From Chryseobacterium tructae (lineage in GTDB: Bacteria > Bacteroidota > Bacteroidia > Flavobacteriales > Weeksellaceae): a stretch of 64,000 bases of DNA. Positions 45,868 through 55,900 of this stretch are shown piece by piece; position 1 is the first letter of the stretch; each line of letters starts with the position of its first letter. The notes below the pieces were generated by a model, which saw only the letters and a list, made by a program, of their open reading frames with translations, did no database searches and was not told where the DNA came from. The DNA lies in the NCBI RefSeq assembly GCF_030409875.1, contig NZ_JAUFQR010000001.1, positions 4,526,001 to 4,590,000 on the forward strand, given 5' to 3'. A program made the position numbers and the translations under genes.

Positions 45868-48009
45868 ATGAAGAATATTTCATCGGTATTATTAATTTCT
45901 GCCTTGGCGTTCAATCAATCTTGTACTACAATGAAACAGACCGATACTCAGCAGGAACTTCCTGCCCCTGATCCATCATTATCTTCAAACCCTTTTATGA
46001 AGAAGAGTAAGCTTCAATACGAAGCTCCGGAGTTTGACAAAATTAAAAACGAACATTTTAAACCGGCTTTTGAATTCGGATTAAAGCAGCATGCTGCTGA
46101 AATTGAAAAGATTGCCAATAATCCGGCAACTCCTACATTTGAAAATACCATCGTTGCATTAGAAAAAAGTGGTGAAGTACTGAGAAGAACACAAATTGTA
46201 TTTTCTAATCTTACCAGTGCGAATACCAACCCTACTCTACAGGCCTTGGATGAAGAATATGCTCCCATTTTTGCTGCACATTCCGATAAAATGTACCTGA
46301 ATGAAAATCTTTATAAAAGAATCAAATCTATCAAAGAAGATGGCCTTGATCCTGAAAGCAAAAGATTAGTACAATACTATAAACAAAACTTTGAGATCGC
46401 AGGAGCTAATCTTTCTGCTGCGGATAAGGAAAAACTGAAGCAAATCAATCAGGAATTGGCTTCACTTTCTACTCAATATGCTAATAAATTACTGGAAGCT
46501 AGAAAACAAGGGGGTGTATTCTTTTCTGATGCAAAGGAACTTGATGGTCTTTCTGCTGACGAAATTGCAGCGGCTGCCGCTGATGCTAAAACAGCCGGAC
46601 AACCAGGTAAATATCTTCTTGCCTTACAAAATACCACTCAGCAACCTCTTTTACAGAACCTGAAAAACAGAGCCTCCAGAGAAAAGTTATTCAAAGCTTC
46701 ATGGACAAGAGCTGAAAAAGGAGATGCTAACGATACCAGAGAAACAATTGAAAAGCTGGCAAAGCTTAGACTTAAAAAAGCGCAGACCTTAGGTAAAACA
46801 AATTATGCTGAATGGAAACTTCAGGATCAAATGGCAAAAACACCTGAAGCTGCAACGAAGTTAATGAACCAAGTGGCTACTCCTGCTGTAGAAACGGCAA
46901 GACGTGAAGCAAAAGATATTCAAGAGCTTATCGATCAGCAAAAAGGAGGTTTCAAGGTAGAGCCTTGGGACTGGAATTTCTATGCTGAACAAGTAAGAAA
47001 GGCTAAATTTGATCTTGATGAAAGTGAAATTAAACCTTATTTTGAAATTACAACTGTTTTAGAAAAAGGAGTTTTCTTCGCTGCTGAAAAATTCTACGGA
47101 CTGACATTCAAAAAGAGAACTGATCTTCCAGTATATCACCCGGATGTAGTGACTTATGAAGTTTTCGATCACGATGGAAAATCTATTGCCATCTATTATC
47201 TGGATTTTTACACAAGAGATTCTAAAAATGGCGGAGCCTGGATGAGCAACTTTGTAGAACAGTCTTATCTTATGGGAACAAAACCAGTAATTGTAAATTG
47301 CTATAACTATCAGAAGCCTGCTCCTGGAAAACCTTCATTAATCAGTTTTGATGATGTTTCAACCATTTTCCATGAGTTTGGACACTCTATCCACGGAATG
47401 TTTGCAAGCCAGAAATACCCATCTCTTTCCGGAACAAATGTACCAAGAGACTTTGTAGAATTCCCTTCTCAAATCAATGAGCACTGGGCACTGGATCCGA
47501 TGGTCATCAAGAACTATGCGGTTCATTATGAAACCAAGCAGCCAATTCCTCAGGCTTTAGTAGATAAAATTAAAAAAGCAGCTACCTTCAATCAAGGATA
47601 CATGACTACGGAATTGATTTCTGCAGCGGCTTTAGATATGGATTGGCATTCTGTAACGAATGAAAGCCAGTTTATTCCTGTTTTAGATTTTGAAAAGCAA
47701 TCTTTAACCAACCATGGATTTACTTTGGCAACCGTTCCGCCAAGATACCATACTCCTTACTTCGCTCACATCTGGGGTGGTGGATATTCAGCTGGATATT
47801 ATGCTTACCTATGGTCTGAAACATTGGATAACGATGCATGGGAATGGATTAGTAAGAACGGTGGATTAACCAGAGAAAATGGTGACCGTTTCAGAAAATA
47901 TATTCTTTCTGTAGGAAATTCTGTAGATCTTAATCAGGCATTCAGAGATTTCACAGGACACGATCCGGATATCAAACCTTTATTAAGAAACAGAGGTTTT
48001 ATTAAATAA
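45868..48009 (+). CDS. M3 family metallopeptidase (dipeptidyl carboxypeptidase-like)
   Basis: The 713-residue exported protein has a lipoprotein-type signal (FNQSC). The M3 peptidase core has the zinc motif FHEFGHSIHGMFA (HExxH from residue 502) and the segment HIWGGGYSAGYYAYLWSE near the C-terminus. The N-terminal part is helical (KNEHFKPAFEFGLKQHAAEIEKI). Members cleave dipeptides from the C-terminus of peptides (Dcp) or digest oligopeptides (OpdA). The lipid anchor suggests periplasmic peptide processing. It stands alone. Confidence 0.9.
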   Translation: MKNISSVLLISALAFNQSCTTMKQTDTQQELPAPDPSLSSNPFMKKSKLQYEAPEFDKIKNEHFKPAFEFGLKQHAAEIEKIANNPATPTFENTIVALEKSGEVLRRTQIVFSNLTSANTNPTLQALDEEYAPIFAAHSDKMYLNENLYKRIKSIKEDGLDPESKRLVQYYKQNFEIAGANLSAADKEKLKQINQELASLSTQYANKLLEARKQGGVFFSDAKELDGLSADEIAAAAADAKTAGQPGKYLLALQNTTQQPLLQNLKNRASREKLFKASWTRAEKGDANDTRETIEKLAKLRLKKAQTLGKTNYAEWKLQDQMAKTPEAATKLMNQVATPAVETARREAKDIQELIDQQKGGFKVEPWDWNFYAEQVRKAKFDLDESEIKPYFEITTVLEKGVFFAAEKFYGLTFKKRTDLPVYHPDVVTYEVFDHDGKSIAIYYLDFYTRDSKNGGAWMSNFVEQSYLMGTKPVIVNCYNYQKPAPGKPSLISFDDVSTIFHEFGHSIHGMFASQKYPSLSGTNVPRDFVEFPSQINEHWALDPMVIKNYAVHYETKQPIPQALVDKIKKAATFNQGYMTTELISAAALDMDWHSVTNESQFIPVLDFEKQSLTNHGFTLATVPPRYHTPYFAHIWGGGYSAGYYAYLWSETLDNDAWEWISKNGGLTRENGDRFRKYILSVGNSVDLNQAFRDFTGHDPDIKPLLRNRGFIK

Positions 48010-48016
48010 TACAACG

Positions 48017-48045
48017 AGAAGCATTCTTTTAAGAGTGCTTCTTTT
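48017..48045 (+). terminator. Terminator after the M3 peptidase gene
   Basis: A 12-bp stem (AGAAGCATTCTT / AAGAGTGCTTCT, one G-T pair) with a 2-nt loop is followed by T-rich sequence. It lies 7 bp past the stop codon. Confidence 0.7.
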
Positions 48046-48182
48046 ATTTTGCCACGAATGCGCAATTTTTTTATTAAAGCTCATAATATGAAGTATTACA
48101 TTCTATGTACCTATGCGGTTTAAAATCTTTTACCACAAAGGCATATAGAATATTATCATTCGTGAATTCGTGGCAATTCTTC

Positions 48183-48272
48183 AGCAGTATATAATTTTAT
48201 CGCAGATAAAATCCTTGCGCCCTTAAAAGCAACTTAGAAAATAAACAGTTTGCGCGTTTGCGATTTTCCAAC
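48183..48272 (+). repeat. Dispersed intergenic repeat, copy 2
   Basis: The palindrome ATTTTATC-GCA-GATAAAAT (48194-48212) is preceded by AGCAGTATATA and followed by CCTTGCGCCC, an AT-rich middle and TTTGCGATTTTCCAACA. Same orientation and order as the other copies at 30830 and 61261; the loop is GCA as in copy 3. Confidence 0.85.
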
Positions 48273-48357
48273 AATAACATTACAACAGAAGTAAAAAATC
48301 AAAGCGGCTTCTATTGATATTCATTATTTTTGCAGCTTAAAACTTTAAATAAAAAAG

Positions 48358-48735
48358 ATGAATTGTCCCTGCTGTTCAGGAAAATCCTACGAAGAATGCT
48401 GTAAGCCATATCATACCGGAGAAAAACATGCTCCCACTGCTGAAGCATTAATGCGTTCTAGATTTTCAGCCTTCGCCATCCCGAATGGTGAATATTTAAT
48501 GGAAACCACGCTTCCTGGAAAACGAAAATATCACAACAAACGGGATCTACAGGAATGGGGCGAGATCAATGAATGGACAAAACTGGAAATTATCCAGACA
48601 CCAACTTTAACCCATGTAGAATTTAAGGCTTATTATACAGACCAGGATAGCCATCCTCAAATCCATCACGAATTTTCTGCTTTTCAGAAAATGCATGAAC
48701 GTTGGTATTATGTTTCAGGTGAATTTTTAGATTAA
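48358..48735 (+). CDS. YchJ family protein with SEC-C motif
   Basis: The 125-residue protein begins MNCPCCSGKSYEECCKPYH, a zinc-binding SEC-C motif (CxC...CC), followed by TAEALMRSRFSAFAI and a cystatin-like domain ending HERWYYVSGEFLD. YchJ proteins are conserved but unassigned; SEC-C proteins often bind nucleic acid or other proteins. It is followed 4 bp later by an exported-protein gene. Confidence 0.85.
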   Translation: MNCPCCSGKSYEECCKPYHTGEKHAPTAEALMRSRFSAFAIPNGEYLMETTLPGKRKYHNKRDLQEWGEINEWTKLEIIQTPTLTHVEFKAYYTDQDSHPQIHHEFSAFQKMHERWYYVSGEFLD

Positions 48736-48739
48736 AACT

Positions 48740-49333
48740 ATGAAGAAGAATTTTATTTACACATTGCTTTTTTTATTTTGCAGTTTCAGCTTTTTCACTG
48801 CACAAACCGCAGAGGATAAAAAGGAAGTTTCCACGGCCGTAGCTGATATCTTAAAGGGATTCCAAACCAAAAATGGCGATCTCATGAATAAATATGTGAA
48901 CGAAACCTATGGTGTGGGCGTTCTTTTTAAAAGTAGTGGTGCTCTGGGATTTGTTTTAAATGAAAATGTTGATTTCAGTATGCCGTTAGGATATATCAAA
49001 AAAGCATGGAATATCAGAAATCAGTTTCCAATGCAATTCGACCAGAATGATGGATATGATTTTAAAAACAAGAAATGGACAAAAGAAGGGCTATTTGTTC
49101 AGTTTAATTCTAGTGCAGTCAATGATTATGCTGACCAATTTTCAGAATTATACGCTGTAAAGGATCAGACGATTTTTAAAATCAATTCCAATCCCAAAAA
49201 TGTCGTTTTTGTAATGCTTGCAGAGAACAGTAAAGAAAAAGCTCCTATTAACGGATTTAATTTTGTCATGACAAAGATTGATGGAAAATGGTTCCTTACC
49301 TTTATTGATGTGACAGAGTATGATGCGGAGTAA
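48740..49333 (+). CDS. Exported protein of unknown function
   Basis: The 197-residue protein has a signal peptide (MKKNFIYTLLFLFCSFSFF, then TAQ). The mature part has KKEVSTAVADILKGFQTKNGDLMNKYVN and a C-terminal FVMTKIDGKWFLTFIDVTEYD, like a periplasmic cystatin/NTF2-type fold. No family recognised. It is coupled to the YchJ gene by a 4-bp gap. Confidence 0.55.
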   Translation: MKKNFIYTLLFLFCSFSFFTAQTAEDKKEVSTAVADILKGFQTKNGDLMNKYVNETYGVGVLFKSSGALGFVLNENVDFSMPLGYIKKAWNIRNQFPMQFDQNDGYDFKNKKWTKEGLFVQFNSSAVNDYADQFSELYAVKDQTIFKINSNPKNVVFVMLAENSKEKAPINGFNFVMTKIDGKWFLTFIDVTEYDAE

Positions 49334-49351
49334 GAAAGGGATAAACCACCC

Positions 49352-49389
49352 CATCAAATCTTTGATTTGACACCCCTCCAGTGGAGGGG
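49352..49389 (+). repeat. Tandem palindromes (ATCAAATC hairpin and CCCCTCCA-G-TGGAGGGG)
   Basis: Two adjacent hairpins, ATCAAATC-TTT-GATTTGA (49353-49370) and the perfect 17-nt palindrome CCCCTCCA-G-TGGAGGGG (49373-49389), follow the exported-protein gene. GC-rich elements of this kind are unusual in this AT-rich DNA and resemble known dispersed palindromes of flavobacteria. Only one copy is in the window. Confidence 0.6.
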
Positions 49390-49424
49390 AATGCCAAGCA
49401 TTATACTTATCTTACTATATAAAA

Positions 49425-49458
49425 AAATAACCAGCAGAGAGTTCTACTGGTTATTTTT
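49425..49458 (+). terminator. Terminator of the ychJ-exported protein unit
   Basis: A long stem with AAATAACCAG and CTGGTTATTT arms (further A/T pairs at the base) around a short AGAGAG-type loop runs into T-rich sequence. Confidence 0.6.
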
Positions 49459-49490
49459 ATATTGTCTTACAATGCAATTGTAGCACAAAA

Positions 49491-49514
49491 AAATGTCCGA
49501 AAAATCGGACATTT
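49491..49514 (-). terminator. Terminator of the SlyD-like gene
   Basis: A perfect 10-bp stem AAATGTCCGA / TCGGACATTT with an AAAA loop is followed on the minus strand by a T-run. It starts 9 bp past the stop of the gene at 49523. Confidence 0.8.
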
Positions 49515-49522
49515 ATATTTTC

Positions 49523-50023
49523 TTAGTGAGCGTCAGTTCCGTCAATTCCGTGAGCGTGACCGTGTGATAATTCCTCTTCTGTTGCAGGACGAGTATTTAA
49601 AATTTCCACCTGGAAATCTAACACTTTACCAGCCATTGGGTGGTTAAGGTCTGCTACAACAGCTTCAGGAGTAACTTCTACTACAAAAGCCTGGAAATTA
49701 TTCCCTTGATTGTCTGATAAAGGTAGGATCGCTCCAATTGGAGGAGTTCCTGATTCTTTGAACATTTCAAGTGGCAATTGAGCAATAGCATCCGCCTGTC
49801 TTTCACCATAAGCTTCTTCAGGCTGAATTACAAAATCAGCTTTATCACCAGCTTTTAAACCAAGGATATTTTCTTCAAATTTTGGAATCATCATTCCAAC
49901 ACCATACAAAAATGTAAGTGGATTTTCTGCTGTTGTTTCTTCTACAAGAACTTTACTTCCATCTGCTTCGATAGTGTGAAGGATATACTTTACAGCTACA
50001 ACGTGATTGTTTTCAATTGTCAT
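49523..50023 (-). CDS. SlyD-like FKBP-type peptidyl-prolyl isomerase
   Basis: The 166-residue protein has an FKBP domain (TIENNHVVAVKYILHTIEADG, LTFLYGVGMMIPKFEENILGLKAGD) interrupted by the IF insert typical of SlyD (about 75-125), then NHPMAGKVLDFQVEILN. It ends in a His-rich tail GHAHGIDGTDAH, as metal-binding SlyD proteins do. It isomerises prolines and acts as a chaperone, possibly in nickel handling. Cytoplasmic. Confidence 0.9.
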   Translation of the reverse strand: MTIENNHVVAVKYILHTIEADGSKVLVEETTAENPLTFLYGVGMMIPKFEENILGLKAGDKADFVIQPEEAYGERQADAIAQLPLEMFKESGTPPIGAILPLSDNQGNNFQAFVVEVTPEAVVADLNHPMAGKVLDFQVEILNTRPATEEELSHGHAHGIDGTDAH

Positions 50024-50235
50024 ATTTTTCTTTTTTTGTCGTAATTTTTTTTACGATTAACAATAATACAAATATACTCTTTTTGAAATAATTTGATGAG
50101 TTGAGAAGCTGGGAGATGGAAGAAGGAAGCTATGAAAGGCATAAAGAACAGCTATATCGTCTTTTTTACCTTATTAGTTCATACATGTAATAAGACAAAC
50201 TGTGCCTCCACCCTCATTCTTCAAGCTTCCAGCCA

Positions 50236-50481
50236 TTATTTTTTTCTCTCTTCGTCTCTTTTTTTCTGTCTTAAGACATACAAGTACAAACTTTCAACTT
50301 TTGCTCTTGCCCAATCTGTTTTTCGTAAAAACTTCAATGAGGAATTGACACTCGGGCTATCTGTAAAACATCTGATATTAATTTGTTTTCCCAATTCCTC
50401 AAAGCCCTGATAATATTCTACCAACTCTTCAAGAATGGCATCAAGTCTTTTTCCGTGTAAAGGATCTTTTGATTCTGACAT
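50236..50481 (-). CDS. VF530 family DNA-binding protein (DUF2132)
   Basis: The 81-residue protein matches VF530: KDPLHGKRLDAILEELVEYY, GFEELGKQINIRCFT, SVNSSLKFLRKTDWARAKVESLYL. The solved family structure is a small helical bundle reported to bind DNA; a clear role is not known. It ends with a basic tail RQKKRDEERKK. The gene lies 5 bp downstream of the exported-protein gene on the same strand. Confidence 0.85.
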   Translation of the reverse strand: MSESKDPLHGKRLDAILEELVEYYQGFEELGKQINIRCFTDSPSVNSSLKFLRKTDWARAKVESLYLYVLRQKKRDEERKK

Positions 50482-50486
50482 TATCT

Positions 50487-51308
50487 TTATTTATTTTCTT
50501 TTTTATCTTTATCTGTCATTTTTTCATACTCTTCAGAAGTCATTATATCCAAATCATTTGATTTACAGTCCCAATAGCTAACATATTCTTTGGATACAAC
50601 GGTATAATAATCCCAGTTGGTAAATCTCTGATAAAGCATCAATGTACAAATATCTGTTGGAGTTATTTCTTGCCAGTTTTCCAAAACATGGCTATGTGCA
50701 CCACCAACAGATCCTCCCTTTTCGTCAATAATCTTTTGAACAATCATCCCCTGATGTAATTTCTCAACATTTTTAACTTCATTTTTACCATTAAAAGTAA
50801 TAAGATAATCATTACCAAAAATGACAATATTATCTATAGAAGGACCTGTAAGTGCATACACTTTTTTCACACCATTTCTGATAATAGGGATCAAATTGAG
50901 GCTGGCATTTTTATAATGTTTAAAAATAGTATCATTCTGTACTCTTTTAATTGCGCTTTGTCTTATACTGAAATAATCCATTTCTTGGGGTGTAAAATCT
51001 CTCTCAGTAAAGTCTTTCTGAGCCTTTTCCGGATTATAAGTAGTAGGAAAAGATATGGTTGCTATTACTTTATTGTTTTTGGAAAAGAAGATACATCTGG
51101 GTGTTTTTCCGTCGATATAAGAAAAATATCCCCCTACATTTTCACTTTTGCCATACTGACTCTTAAAAATATCAGTACCATACCAACTTGCCATTTCACT
51201 TTGATATAATTCTACTCCTTCTGCTCTAATTTCAGCATTTCTGGAAATATTCTGACCATTAATAGATAAAGCTAATAAAACAAGCCAAAAAGTTAATACA
51301 ACTCTCAT
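50487..51308 (-). CDS. Exported protein of unknown function
   Basis: I start at MRVVLTFWLVLLALSINGQN (51308), a signal peptide; the longer frame upstream to 51494 would add 62 basic and hydrophobic residues unlike a gene start. The mature 253 residues contain YSEMASWYGTDIF-like and GGYFSYIDGKTPRCIFFSKNNK segments and an acidic/Lys-rich end TDKDKKENK. I recognise no family. Followed after 5 bp by the VF530 gene. Confidence 0.6.
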   Translation of the reverse strand: MRVVLTFWLVLLALSINGQNISRNAEIRAEGVELYQSEMASWYGTDIFKSQYGKSENVGGYFSYIDGKTPRCIFFSKNNKVIATISFPTTYNPEKAQKDFTERDFTPQEMDYFSIRQSAIKRVQNDTIFKHYKNASLNLIPIIRNGVKKVYALTGPSIDNIVIFGNDYLITFNGKNEVKNVEKLHQGMIVQKIIDEKGGSVGGAHSHVLENWQEITPTDICTLMLYQRFTNWDYYTVVSKEYVSYWDCKSNDLDIMTSEEYEKMTDKDKKENK

Positions 51309-51471
51309 GAGGAAATAATTTTTTTCCAAAAATACTAATAAAAAAAGTCTACCCGAAAAAGATTTATTCTGACTATAGGTTGATTGATTAATATATTTCC
51401 ACTTTGCGTTTTTGTTTCTTATTTTTGATGAAGCAATTTTTATCCATAAAAATGATTCGCTGCAAACCAAT

Positions 51472-51624
51472 ATGAGCAAAAACAACGACGCCAACAGGAA
51501 AAAAAATAAAAAGCAAATTGATCAGAAAAAACGGAAAATGCAAAATGCTGAAGCAGAAAGAAAAGCACGTTTAAAACAGATTCAGGCAGATTTCAAAGCA
51601 AAAGAAAACGATAATAAACTATAA
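51472..51624 (+). CDS. Small Lys-rich cytoplasmic protein
   Basis: Starting at MSKNNDANRKKNKKQ (51472) gives 50 residues, almost a single charged helix (basic first half, then NAEAERKARLKQIQADFKAKEN). An in-frame ATG at 51412 would add unlike residues. A TATTTTTG box at 51420-51427 could be its promoter. It may bind RNA or a ribosome by its basic charge; this is a guess. Possibly a real small gene because of its clean helix and position between other genes. Confidence 0.5.
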   Translation: MSKNNDANRKKNKKQIDQKKRKMQNAEAERKARLKQIQADFKAKENDNKL

Positions 51625-51716
51625 AACCCGTTCATTATCAAGCCCATTAACGTTCTGATTAAATATACTTCTTGATAAATTGAGGTAAACCATATTTTTA
51701 AAAATACAGCTTCATC

Positions 51717-51724
51717 TATCTTTG
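51717..51724 (+). promoter_or_regulatory. -7 element of the sbcDC operon
   Basis: TATCTTTG fits TAnnTTTG and ends 31 bp before the sbcD start. No good -33 box is visible. Confidence 0.4.
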
Positions 51725-51755
51725 GACACTTCCTTTACATTATGATCAACTTTTT

Positions 51756-52961
51756 ATGAAAATTTTACACACCGCCGACTGGCATTTAGGAAAAAAACTG
51801 GATCGCTTTTCCCGATTGGAAGAGCAGAGTTCAGTGATGGAGGAAATCATTGCGATTGCTGATGAAGAACAGGCAGACCTTATTCTTGTTGCCGGTGATC
51901 TTTTTGATAATTTTAACCCCGCTGTAGAAGCCGTTGAACTTTTTTATAAAACCCTGAAACGGTTGTCTCAAAACGGAAAACGTCCTGTTATTGCTATTTC
52001 AGGAAATCATGACTCTCCGAACCTCATCAATGCACCCGATCCGCTGGCCAGAGAATGCGGAATTATTTTAATAGGTCATCCCAAAGCGGAAATTATGCCA
52101 TTTGGAACTGAACATTTTAACATTACCCATTCAAAAGAAGGCTTTATAGAAATAAAGATCAAGACTCTTGATTTTCCCATAAGGCTATTACATACTCCTT
52201 ACGCTAATGAAATCCGTCTGAAGGAATATTTAGGAGAAAATAAAGAGGAAGAGATCAATAATGTACTTTCAAAAACATGGAAAGATCTTGCCGATCAGTT
52301 TTGTGATGAAAATGGAGTTAATCTTTTAACAGCCCATTTGTACATGAATAAAAAGGGGGCTGATATTTTAGAAGAACCTGAAGGTGAAAAACCGATAAAA
52401 ATCGGAAACGCTGACCTTATTTTCTCAGATAGTATTCCTGAACAGATTCAATATACGGCTTTAGGTCACCTGCATGGTTTTCAGAATATCGGAACAAAGG
52501 AGAAGCCTGTAATTTATTCATCTTCTCCTCTATGCTACAGCTTTAGTGAGGCAGGACAGACAAAATATGTTTCTATCATTGATGCTGAACCGGGAAGGCC
52601 TGTTTCTTATGAAAAAAAGGTATTGAAAAGCGGAAGAGCTTTAGCTAGAAAAGCCTTTACATCCGTTGATGAAGCCGTTCTTTGGCTAAGAGGAAATCCA
52701 TATACGTTTATTGAGCTGACATTAGAAAGTGAAACTTTTTTAACGGCTGATGAACGCAGGCTGATCTATCAGGCTCATGATGGAATTGTGCATCTGATTC
52801 CTAAAGTTAAAAACAAAGAATCCGGTGAGGAAACGATTCATGAAATTAATTTAAATCAAGATATAGAAACATTGTTCAAGGATTATTTTAAATCAAAAAA
52901 TGGTGGCCAGGAAGCCAATGAAGAACTGATGAAATTGTTTAACGAAATTTTAAATTCCTAA
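51756..52961 (+). CDS. sbcD: Exonuclease subunit SbcD
   Basis: The 401-residue Mre11-type nuclease has the five phosphoesterase motifs: MKILHTADWHLGKKLDRF, LILVAGDLFDNFNP, AISGNHDSPNLI, LLTAHLYMNKKG and ALGHLHGFQNIG. With SbcC it cuts hairpins and protein-blocked DNA ends in double-strand break repair. The C-terminal about 100 residues form the usual capping domain. Its stop is 3 bp before sbcC. Confidence 0.95.
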   Translation: MKILHTADWHLGKKLDRFSRLEEQSSVMEEIIAIADEEQADLILVAGDLFDNFNPAVEAVELFYKTLKRLSQNGKRPVIAISGNHDSPNLINAPDPLARECGIILIGHPKAEIMPFGTEHFNITHSKEGFIEIKIKTLDFPIRLLHTPYANEIRLKEYLGENKEEEINNVLSKTWKDLADQFCDENGVNLLTAHLYMNKKGADILEEPEGEKPIKIGNADLIFSDSIPEQIQYTALGHLHGFQNIGTKEKPVIYSSSPLCYSFSEAGQTKYVSIIDAEPGRPVSYEKKVLKSGRALARKAFTSVDEAVLWLRGNPYTFIELTLESETFLTADERRLIYQAHDGIVHLIPKVKNKESGEETIHEINLNQDIETLFKDYFKSKNGGQEANEELMKLFNEILNS

Positions 52962-52964
52962 GCT

Positions 52965-55900
52965 ATGATTCCTATTCAATTAACAGTTGAAGGTCTGTAT
53001 TCTTATCAGGAGCGCCAGACTATAGATTTCAAAAATCTTACGGATGCAGGATTATTCGGTATTTTTGGAGCGGTGGGTTCCGGGAAATCATCAGTTCTTG
53101 AAGCTATTTCGTTTGCTTTATATGGTGAAACGGAACGTCTGAATATGCGTGATAAGCGTGCATATAATATGATGAACTTAAAATCCAACAGCTCTTATAT
53201 TGAGTTTGATTTTATTAATTATGAAAATAAAGTTTTCCGTGCGACCAGGGATTTCAGACGAAATTCTAAAAAGTTTGAGGATGTAAAGCCTAATTCTGTA
53301 GCCTTCTATGAAAATAGTAATGGGAAGTGGATTCCTTTAGAGCATTCTAATGCGGAGGCTATCATTGGTTTAAGCTATGCCAATTTCAAAAGAACGATCA
53401 TTATTCCTCAAGGGCAGTTCAAGGAGTTTCTTGAATTGGGAGCTGCTGACAGAACCAATATGATGAAGGAAATTTTCAACCTTCAGCAATATGATTTACA
53501 AAATAATGTTTCAGCTTTGAATACTAAAAACAGATCGGAATTGGATCAACTTGAAGGTCAGCTGAAGGGTTTTGAGGAAATCAGTGAGGAAAAAATTCAA
53601 CTTCAAAAAGATATTTTAGGAGAGGAACAAAAAAAAATGGTTCAAGCTAATGAAACGTTTGAAAAGATTTCTCAAACTTATCAACAACTGAAGAATCTAA
53701 AAACAGATTTTGATAGCTTACAGCAAAACCGGGAAAATTTCAATAACCTTTCTGAGCAGAAAGCTCAAATGGATGTACTGGAAGCTCAAACAGAATTGTA
53801 TGATCGTACTTTCAGAATTTTCAATCCATTGATTACTGAAAAAAACAGGCTTTCCAAGAGTAGTGCTGAAAAAAGAAATGAGAAAGAAAGTCAGATCAAA
53901 ACTTTACATGAAACTGAAGTTACGTTTAAAGCGATAAAGGAGCAGCTCACAGCTTTAGAACCAAAATTCAAAGGTTTGGAGCAATCTAAAATACAAGAAA
54001 ACGACCTTGATCTTATTGTTCAGATTCTGAAATTTTATGAAGAGATCAAAACGCTTAATGAAAGAACTCAGAAAGGATCGGAAAAGGTAGCGGAAGTAGA
54101 AGTTCAAAGGGATGCTATTCAGAAAAAAATTACTGAATTGTCTAAAAACATTGAGGTTTTAAAAGGACAGAAGCTTGATGCAGCCTTACTTTCCAATGTG
54201 GGAAATTGGTTTATTCAACAGAAAAACTTCAAAAAATCACATTATGAACAGGTTGAAAAAATTGGAAAAAACCAAAAGCAAATTGAACTCATCGCTGAGG
54301 AATTGAAGCCTTTTGCTCTTCAGGACAACTTTAAAGCTGATTTCGCTAGCAAGAAAGAGACACTTGAAACACAGAAAAAGGAATTTTCTCAAAAGCTGGA
54401 TCATCTGAAAATTCAAAAAGAACTTTCTCGTTTTGCCAGTGAACTTCATGATGGTGAGGCTTGCCCGCTTTGTGGCTCTCAGGAACATCCACATATTGTG
54501 GAATTTCATGATGTAAATACGGAATTACAAGATATTCAGGAGAAAATTAAGGCCATTGAACAGGAAATCTATCAGCTTCAACAGCAGGAAACGGCTATTG
54601 AAAAAATTCTGGATAGAAAGAAAATCTTTGATGAGCAGCTGATCTCTGAACAAAAAGGTCTTCAACAGATTCAGAAAGATATGGAGAATCATCTTCAGCA
54701 ATTCATCTGGAAGCAGTTCAGCCCGGATCATGAGGATGATTTTGAGAAAAAAAGATCAGATTCTTTCGCTCTGGAAAAAAAGATTGAAGAAACAGACAAA
54801 GCCATTACACAGGAACGAGAAACCTTAGAAAAAGAAAGTAAAGTTCTGGAGAAATATAAAAATGCTTTGGAGACTTTCAAGCTGGAAGAAGCTACGAAGC
54901 AGAAAGAGATCACTATCAGTCGCTCCCATCTTAAAATTCTGGAATGGGAGTCTTATGAACAAAAAACTATAACTGAAGTTGAGGAAGCTTATCAGAAATT
55001 AGCACAATCTAATACTGAAACTGAACAACAGTATCAAAAAGCCTCACAACAGGAAAAAGACCTTGCTCCTAAACTTGCAGAGCAGAAAGCTATTGTCAGC
55101 CAAACGGAGAAACAGATTGCAGATCTTGAAAAAGAGATTTCGGAGAATCAACAAACTATTGATAAGGCTTTAAATGAGCATAATTTCACAGCATTTAATG
55201 AGGTTGAAAATATTCTGCAACAGGAAATCAACATCCAGGAGGTTAGAACTAAAATCCAGCAATTCAAAATTGATTTTGAAACCTTGAAAAAAGTGATTGA
55301 AGGGCTGGAATTGAAATTGAAAGGGCTTTCTTTTGATGACAAACAGTTTTCATTGGCTGAAAAACAGTTGGGCGAGGCTCAGGCGGAATTGAAACAGATC
55401 AACGATGCTGTGGTGACCATGACTGCTGAAAAAGACAGATTAGAAAAGGAATACAAGAAAAAAGAGGAGCTTCTGAAAGAATTGACAAAGCTTCAGAAAC
55501 GTTCTGAAAACCTGAAACTGATGATGAATCTGTTCAAAGGAGCCGGTTTTGTACAATATGTCTCCTCAATTTATCTGAGGCAGCTATGTGATCATGCCAA
55601 TACCCGCTTCCACAGAATGACGAGAAATCAACTGAGCCTGCAGCTTAATGAAAACAATGACTTCGAGATCATCGATTACCTCAACGAAGGCAGAAGCAGA
55701 AGTGTAAAAACGCTTTCGGGCGGGCAGGCATTCCAAGTCTCTTTAAGCCTTGCTTTGGCACTGGCTGAAAGTGTTCAATCCAATGCTCAGGCTGATAAAA
55801 ACTTCTTCTTTATTGATGAAGGTTTCGGAACTCAGGATACAGAATCCGTGAATATTGTATTTGAAACCCTGACCAATCTGATGAAGGAGAATAGAATTGT

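Larger units (their letters stand above)
48010..48357 (+). other. Intergenic region with terminator and repeat copy 2
   Basis: This 348-bp gap holds a terminator (48017-48045), TTGCCACGAATGCGC-type degenerate repeats (about 48050-48180), repeat copy 2 (48183-48272) and a TATTTTTG -7 box at 48325-48332, 25 bp before the ychJ start. I see no gene. Confidence 0.6.
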
